From assembly GCA_009774655.1 (NCBI GenBank), contig VSOD01000189.1, positions 1 to 8,122 on the forward strand: DNA of 8,122 nucleotides, written 5' to 3'. The position numbers and the translations under genes were made by a program. The stretch's first letter is position 1, and the number at the start of each line of letters is the position of its first letter. The notes under the pieces are model-generated. The model saw only the letters and a program-made list of their open reading frames with translations, was not told the DNA's origin and did not search any database. Positions 5,702 to 8,122 of this stretch are shown piece by piece. The DNA is from Lachnospiraceae bacterium. GTDB taxonomy: Bacteria; Bacillota_A; Clostridia; Lachnospirales; Lachnospiraceae.

Positions 5702-5715
5702 TGACGTTAACGTCA
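5702..5715. promoter_or_regulatory. 14-bp perfect palindrome, operator candidate
   Basis: TGACGTTAACGTCA is identical to its reverse complement. It lies about 50 bases upstream of the extended -10 candidate for the MATE gene, a position that would suit an activator or a repressor. The regulator is unknown. Confidence 0.5.
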
Positions 5716-5763
5716 TTTATCATGTTGTCGGGTAAAAAAGTATGGCCGTGGGCACCCGGATGG

Positions 5764-5772
5764 TGTTACAAT
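5764..5772 (+). promoter_or_regulatory. Extended -10 promoter candidate for the MATE gene
   Basis: TGTTACAAT fits the extended -10 form TGN-TACAAT, with no recognisable -35 at 16-18 bases. Transcription would start near 5779, giving a leader of about 43 bases. Confidence 0.35.
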
Positions 5773-5821
5773 GGTCTGGTACATGAAAAATGATTGTTGA
5801 CGAAAGGAACGGGATAGATAG

Positions 5822-7189
5822 ATGGAAGATACCGGGAAAACTGCCCTGTTTGAGGAGATGCCGGTGCATAAGGCGGTCATGACGCTGTCCATACCGACTG
5901 TCTTAAGCTCTCTGGTGATGGTGATCTATAACCTGGCGGACACTTACTTTGTAGGAATGCTGAACGATCCGGTGCAGAATGCGGCGGTAACGCTTGCGGC
6001 ACCGGTGCTTCTGGCATTTAATGCGGTGAACAATCTGTTCGGCGTCGGCACTTCGAGTATGATGAGCCGGGCGCTTGGCAGTAAGGATTACGGGTTGGTG
6101 CGCAGAAGCTCCGCATTTGGTTTCTATTGTACCCTGATCGCCGGAGTACTGTTTTCGCTTTTCTTTATGATCTTACATAACCCATTGCTGCATCTTCTGG
6201 GAGCGGATGCGGAGACCATGGAGGCCACGGCACAGTATCTGAAATGGACGGTGTCGTTTGGTGCAGTTCCCGCGATCTTAAATGTGGTGATGGCTTACAT
6301 GGTACGGGCAGAAGGGGCCTCCCTGCACGCCAGCATCGGCACCATGAGCGGGTGTCTGCTGAACATTCTTCTGGATCCTTTTTTTGTCCTGCCGATGGGG
6401 CTGAATATGGGAGCAGCGGGCGCAGGGCTGGCGACGATGCTCTCCAACTGTGTGGCGTGTACCTACTTTTTCTTTCTTCTTTGGAAAAAGAGAGAAGACA
6501 CTTATGTCTGTGTCCGGCCCTCTATGTTCCGACCGGACAGGCAGGTGGTGACGGGTGTGTGCTGGGTGGGTATCCCGGCCGCCATACAGAATCTGCTGAA
6601 CGTGACGGGAATGACGGTGCTGAACAATTTTACGGCGTCTTATGGTTCCGACGCGGTGGCGGCGATGGGGATCGTGCAGAAGGTAAACATGGTGCCCATG
6701 CAGATTGCCTTCGGACTGTCGCAGGGTATCATGCCGCTGATCAGCTACAATTTTGCCAGCGGAAATGTAAAACGCATGAAGAAGACACTGCTTTTTACGG
6801 TGAAGATCGCGGTCTCTTTTCTGACAGTGGTGGCGGTCGGCTACTATGTTGGCGCGGGGAGCATCACGGCGCTGTTCATGCGCAATGAGGCGATCATTTC
6901 CTATGGAGAAAGATTCCTGCGGGCTTTTTGCCTGGAGCTGCCCTTTATGTGTATGGACTTTATCGCAGTGGGTGTCTTTCAGTCCTGCGGTATGGGAGAG
7001 AAATCGCTTGTTTTTGCCCTGCTCAGGAAGATCGTGCTGGAGATTCCGGCGCTGTATCTGTTAAACAGGCTGTTTCCGCTGTACGGACTTCCCTTTGCCC
7101 AGCCCGTTACGGAGTGTATCCTCTGCGTGGCGGCTGTGCTGGTGCTCTTCAGGATGTTTAAAAAGATGGAGCAAAAAAGGAGTTCTTAG
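5822..7189 (+). CDS. MATE-family multidrug/toxin efflux transporter
   Basis: This 455-residue membrane protein has the MATE/DinF-NorM architecture of 12 hydrophobic segments in two similar halves. Approximate spans are residues 16-44, 54-77, 99-120, 138-163, 169-193, 197-221 in the first half and 242-270, 279-311, 324-346, 365-390, 396-418, 423-447 in the second. The opening KAVMTLSIPTVLSSLV with YNLADTYFVG is typical of the MepA-like branch in Clostridia, and the second half has the related SYNFASGN after segment 8. Such proteins export cationic drugs, dyes or metabolites in exchange for Na+ or H+ across the cell membrane. The substrate cannot be told. ATG 5822 follows directly on an in-frame TAG, so no longer start exists. 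The Shine-Dalgarno AAAGGAA is rather far upstream. No regulator gene is adjacent. Confidence 0.93.
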   Translation: MEDTGKTALFEEMPVHKAVMTLSIPTVLSSLVMVIYNLADTYFVGMLNDPVQNAAVTLAAPVLLAFNAVNNLFGVGTSSMMSRALGSKDYGLVRRSSAFGFYCTLIAGVLFSLFFMILHNPLLHLLGADAETMEATAQYLKWTVSFGAVPAILNVVMAYMVRAEGASLHASIGTMSGCLLNILLDPFFVLPMGLNMGAAGAGLATMLSNCVACTYFFFLLWKKREDTYVCVRPSMFRPDRQVVTGVCWVGIPAAIQNLLNVTGMTVLNNFTASYGSDAVAAMGIVQKVNMVPMQIAFGLSQGIMPLISYNFASGNVKRMKKTLLFTVKIAVSFLTVVAVGYYVGAGSITALFMRNEAIISYGERFLRAFCLELPFMCMDFIAVGVFQSCGMGEKSLVFALLRKIVLEIPALYLLNRLFPLYGLPFAQPVTECILCVAAVLVLFRMFKKMEQKRSS

Positions 7190-7209
7190 CAGCAGATTTC
7201 ATAACAGAC

Positions 7210-7238
7210 TTTATGAAAACCGGAATTTGGTTTATACT
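7210..7238 (+). promoter_or_regulatory. Weak sigma-A promoter candidate before the small protein gene
   Basis: TATACT (7233-7238) is a good -10; TTTATG (7210-7215), 17 bases upstream, is a poor -35. The -10 lies inside the dyad at 7230-7247, which supports a regulated promoter. Transcription would start near 7245. Confidence 0.35.
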
Positions 7239-7247
7239 GTTATAAAC
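7230..7247. promoter_or_regulatory. 18-bp dyad overlapping the -10, operator candidate
   Basis: GTTTATA (7230-7236), CTGT, TATAAAC (7241-7247) is a perfect inverted repeat with 7-bp arms and a 4-bp centre. Its size suits a dimeric repressor. It is too AT-rich to be a good RNA hairpin. Confidence 0.5.
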
Positions 7248-7253
7248 GGAAGT

Positions 7254-7268
7254 GCCTGCGAAGCAGGC
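7254..7268 (+). other. Tight GCGAAGC-type hairpin before the ribosome binding site
   Basis: GCCTGC (7254-7259), GAA, GCAGGC (7263-7268) forms a perfect 6-bp stem with a three-base GAA loop. The core GCGAAGC is known as an unusually stable mini-hairpin in DNA. It ends 4 bases before GGAGG (7273-7277). There is no T tract, so it is not a terminator for the MATE gene. Confidence 0.5.
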
Positions 7269-7281
7269 CGATGGAGGTTAG

Positions 7282-7593
7282 ATGGAAGACGGAAAAGTGA
7301 TCGTGAAAAAAAGTCCGGCTGAGGCGGTGCAGGAGGAGGCCATGAACATTCTTGTTTCCGGGGTGCTTCACCGGGAGGACAGGACGTTTGTGCGGGTTTC
7401 CTTTCTGCGGGGCAGAGACTGGGCAGAAGGAATCCTTCCGGACGGCGTGATCGAGAAGGCGGAAGGCTTTACAGAAGAAGAGATCGGGAAGCTGGAGGCG
7501 TATCTGGCCGGGGAGAAAGATATGCTCCTCAGACAGGCAAAAGGGATCAACCCGATCAGGAATCTGTTTCAGCTTGGACAGGAAAGCAGGTAG
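7282..7593 (+). CDS. Small uncharacterised protein, 103 residues
   Basis: I do not recognise the family. The protein is soluble and charged, with no signal peptide or membrane segment. Residues 1-30 begin with a Lys-rich strand (KVIVKK) and a helix (SPAEAVQEEAMNILVSG). Residues 32-53 look like two beta strands (RTFVRVSFLRGRDWAEGILPD). Residues 61-88 are a long Glu/Lys-rich helix. The tail INPIRNLFQL is amphipathic. The ribosome binding site GGAGG (7273-7277) is only 4 bases from ATG 7282, which is short, but no other in-frame start fits better. Codon use resembles the neighbours. It follows the MATE gene by 92 bases, with its own promoter candidate, and precedes the SDR gene by 66 bases, so the last two could be one transcript. 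It contains no Cys and no His pair that would suggest metal binding. Confidence 0.8.
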   Translation: MEDGKVIVKKSPAEAVQEEAMNILVSGVLHREDRTFVRVSFLRGRDWAEGILPDGVIEKAEGFTEEEIGKLEAYLAGEKDMLLRQAKGINPIRNLFQLGQESR

Positions 7594-7659
7594 TCAGGAA
7601 AGACGGAGATAAAGCAGGCAGGAAACATACAAAAACAGGATGAGAGGAAGGAAAAACAA

Positions 7660-8122
7660 ATGAAAGCATTATTTATCGGAGGAACCGGCACCATCAGCAC
7701 GGCAATCTCCACCAGGCTTTTGGAGGAAGGGCACGAGCTGTGGCTGATCAACCGGGGTACGCGCAACGATGTACTGCCGCCGGGGGCACACATCATCACG
7801 GCAGATATCAACGATGAGGAGACGGTGGCACGGAAACTGGAAGGACATACGTTCGATGTGGTGGCGGATTTTATCGCCTTTGTGCCGGAACAGCTTGAGC
7901 GGGATTACAGGCTTTTCCGGGAGAAGACGAGACAGTTTATCTATATCAGTTCGGCTTCTGCCTACCAGAAACCGCTGTCTGATTACCGGATAGATGAGGG
8001 GACGCCGCTGGCCAATCCCTACTGGCAGTATTCCCGGAACAAGATTGCCGGTGAGGAGCTGCTGATGACGCTGTACCGGGAAGATGGATATCCGGTTACG
8101 ATCGCGCGGCCCAGCCACACTT
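7660..8122 (+). CDS. NAD-dependent epimerase/dehydratase-like protein (extended SDR), 3' partial
   Basis: The gene runs off the window after 154 codons. The N-terminus MKALFIGGTGTIS contains the Rossmann dinucleotide-binding motif GGTGTIS (7-13). Next come an INRG segment after strand 2, where the cofactor ribose is usually read, then ADIND, a YISSASAY block with the expected catalytic-region serine, and YWQYSRNK (121-128) giving the YXXXK pair Tyr124 and Lys128. IARPSH near the window end matches the usual R-P motif. Extended SDRs act on nucleotide sugars or related substrates; the substrate here cannot be told from half a protein. An RNA-binding CSP41-like or isoflavone-reductase-like member is an alternative. 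AGGAAGG (7645-7651) lies 8 bases before ATG 7660 and supports the start. Confidence 0.88.
   Translation, partial: MKALFIGGTGTISTAISTRLLEEGHELWLINRGTRNDVLPPGAHIITADINDEETVARKLEGHTFDVVADFIAFVPEQLERDYRLFREKTRQFIYISSASAYQKPLSDYRIDEGTPLANPYWQYSRNKIAGEELLMTLYREDGYPVTIARPSHT

Larger units (their letters stand above)
5618..5821 (+). other. Spacer between spoVAD and the MATE gene
   Basis: These 204 bases hold the tandem repeats, the palindrome and the promoter candidate listed separately, plus AAAGGAA (5803-5809) about 12 bases before the MATE start. No intrinsic terminator with a T tract follows spoVAD. A short ORF at 5783-5800 has no ribosome binding site and is ignored. Confidence 0.4.

Noticed and set aside
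6244..6888. A 214-codon plus-strand frame inside the MATE gene
   Set aside because: It is out of frame with a clear 12-segment transporter, and its translation is Gly/Arg/Ser-rich with no domain; a shadow frame of a GC-biased gene.

Overview
The window looks like chromosome of a spore-forming member of the Clostridia, most likely Lachnospiraceae. The reasons are a spoVAD gene with a forespore-type (sigma-G-like) promoter, GGAGG-type ribosome binding sites, a moderately GC-rich sequence, and a TetM-like GTPase fused to a YacP/Rae1-type nuclease, a combination I associate with this group. All recognisable genes lie on the + strand. I see no rRNA, tRNA, CRISPR array, insertion sequence or prophage gene.

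Layout. (1) 1-1160: 3' part of a large gene cut by the window edge, encoding the C-terminal domain of a TetM/EF-G-like ribosomal GTPase joined by a flexible linker to a NYN (PIN-like) endonuclease domain. (2) 1161-1427: non-coding leader with several overlapping inverted repeats and a three-codon mini-ORF on a strong Shine-Dalgarno. (3) 1428-3536: an SUV3-like RNA helicase with a C-terminal zinc ribbon. (4) 3615-3662: a 15-codon mini-ORF whose stop overlaps the next start as ATGA. (5) 3659-4423: an Sfp-type phosphopantetheinyl transferase. (6) 4500-4529 and 4601-5617: a near-consensus sigma-G promoter and an orphan spoVAD. (7) 5618-5821: a spacer with 20-bp tandem repeats, a 14-bp perfect palindrome and an extended -10 promoter candidate. 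(8) 5822-7189: a MATE-family exporter. (9) 7190-7281: an operator-like dyad overlapping a -10 candidate, and a tight hairpin. (10) 7282-7593: a small protein I do not recognise. (11) 7660 to the window end: the N-terminal part of an extended SDR (NAD-dependent epimerase/dehydratase-like) protein.

How the genes fit together. The first two genes both point to RNA handling: a GTPase shaped to enter the ribosomal A site carrying a nuclease whose homologue cuts mRNA in the A site, then a helicase related to the one that partners a 3' exonuclease in mitochondria. A shared role in ribosome-linked mRNA decay is an inference. The remaining genes look like separately controlled housekeeping, sporulation and export functions. 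The helicase and the transferase share a pattern: the annotated start has a poor Shine-Dalgarno, while a tiny ORF just upstream has a good one, suggesting translation by coupling or reinitiation.
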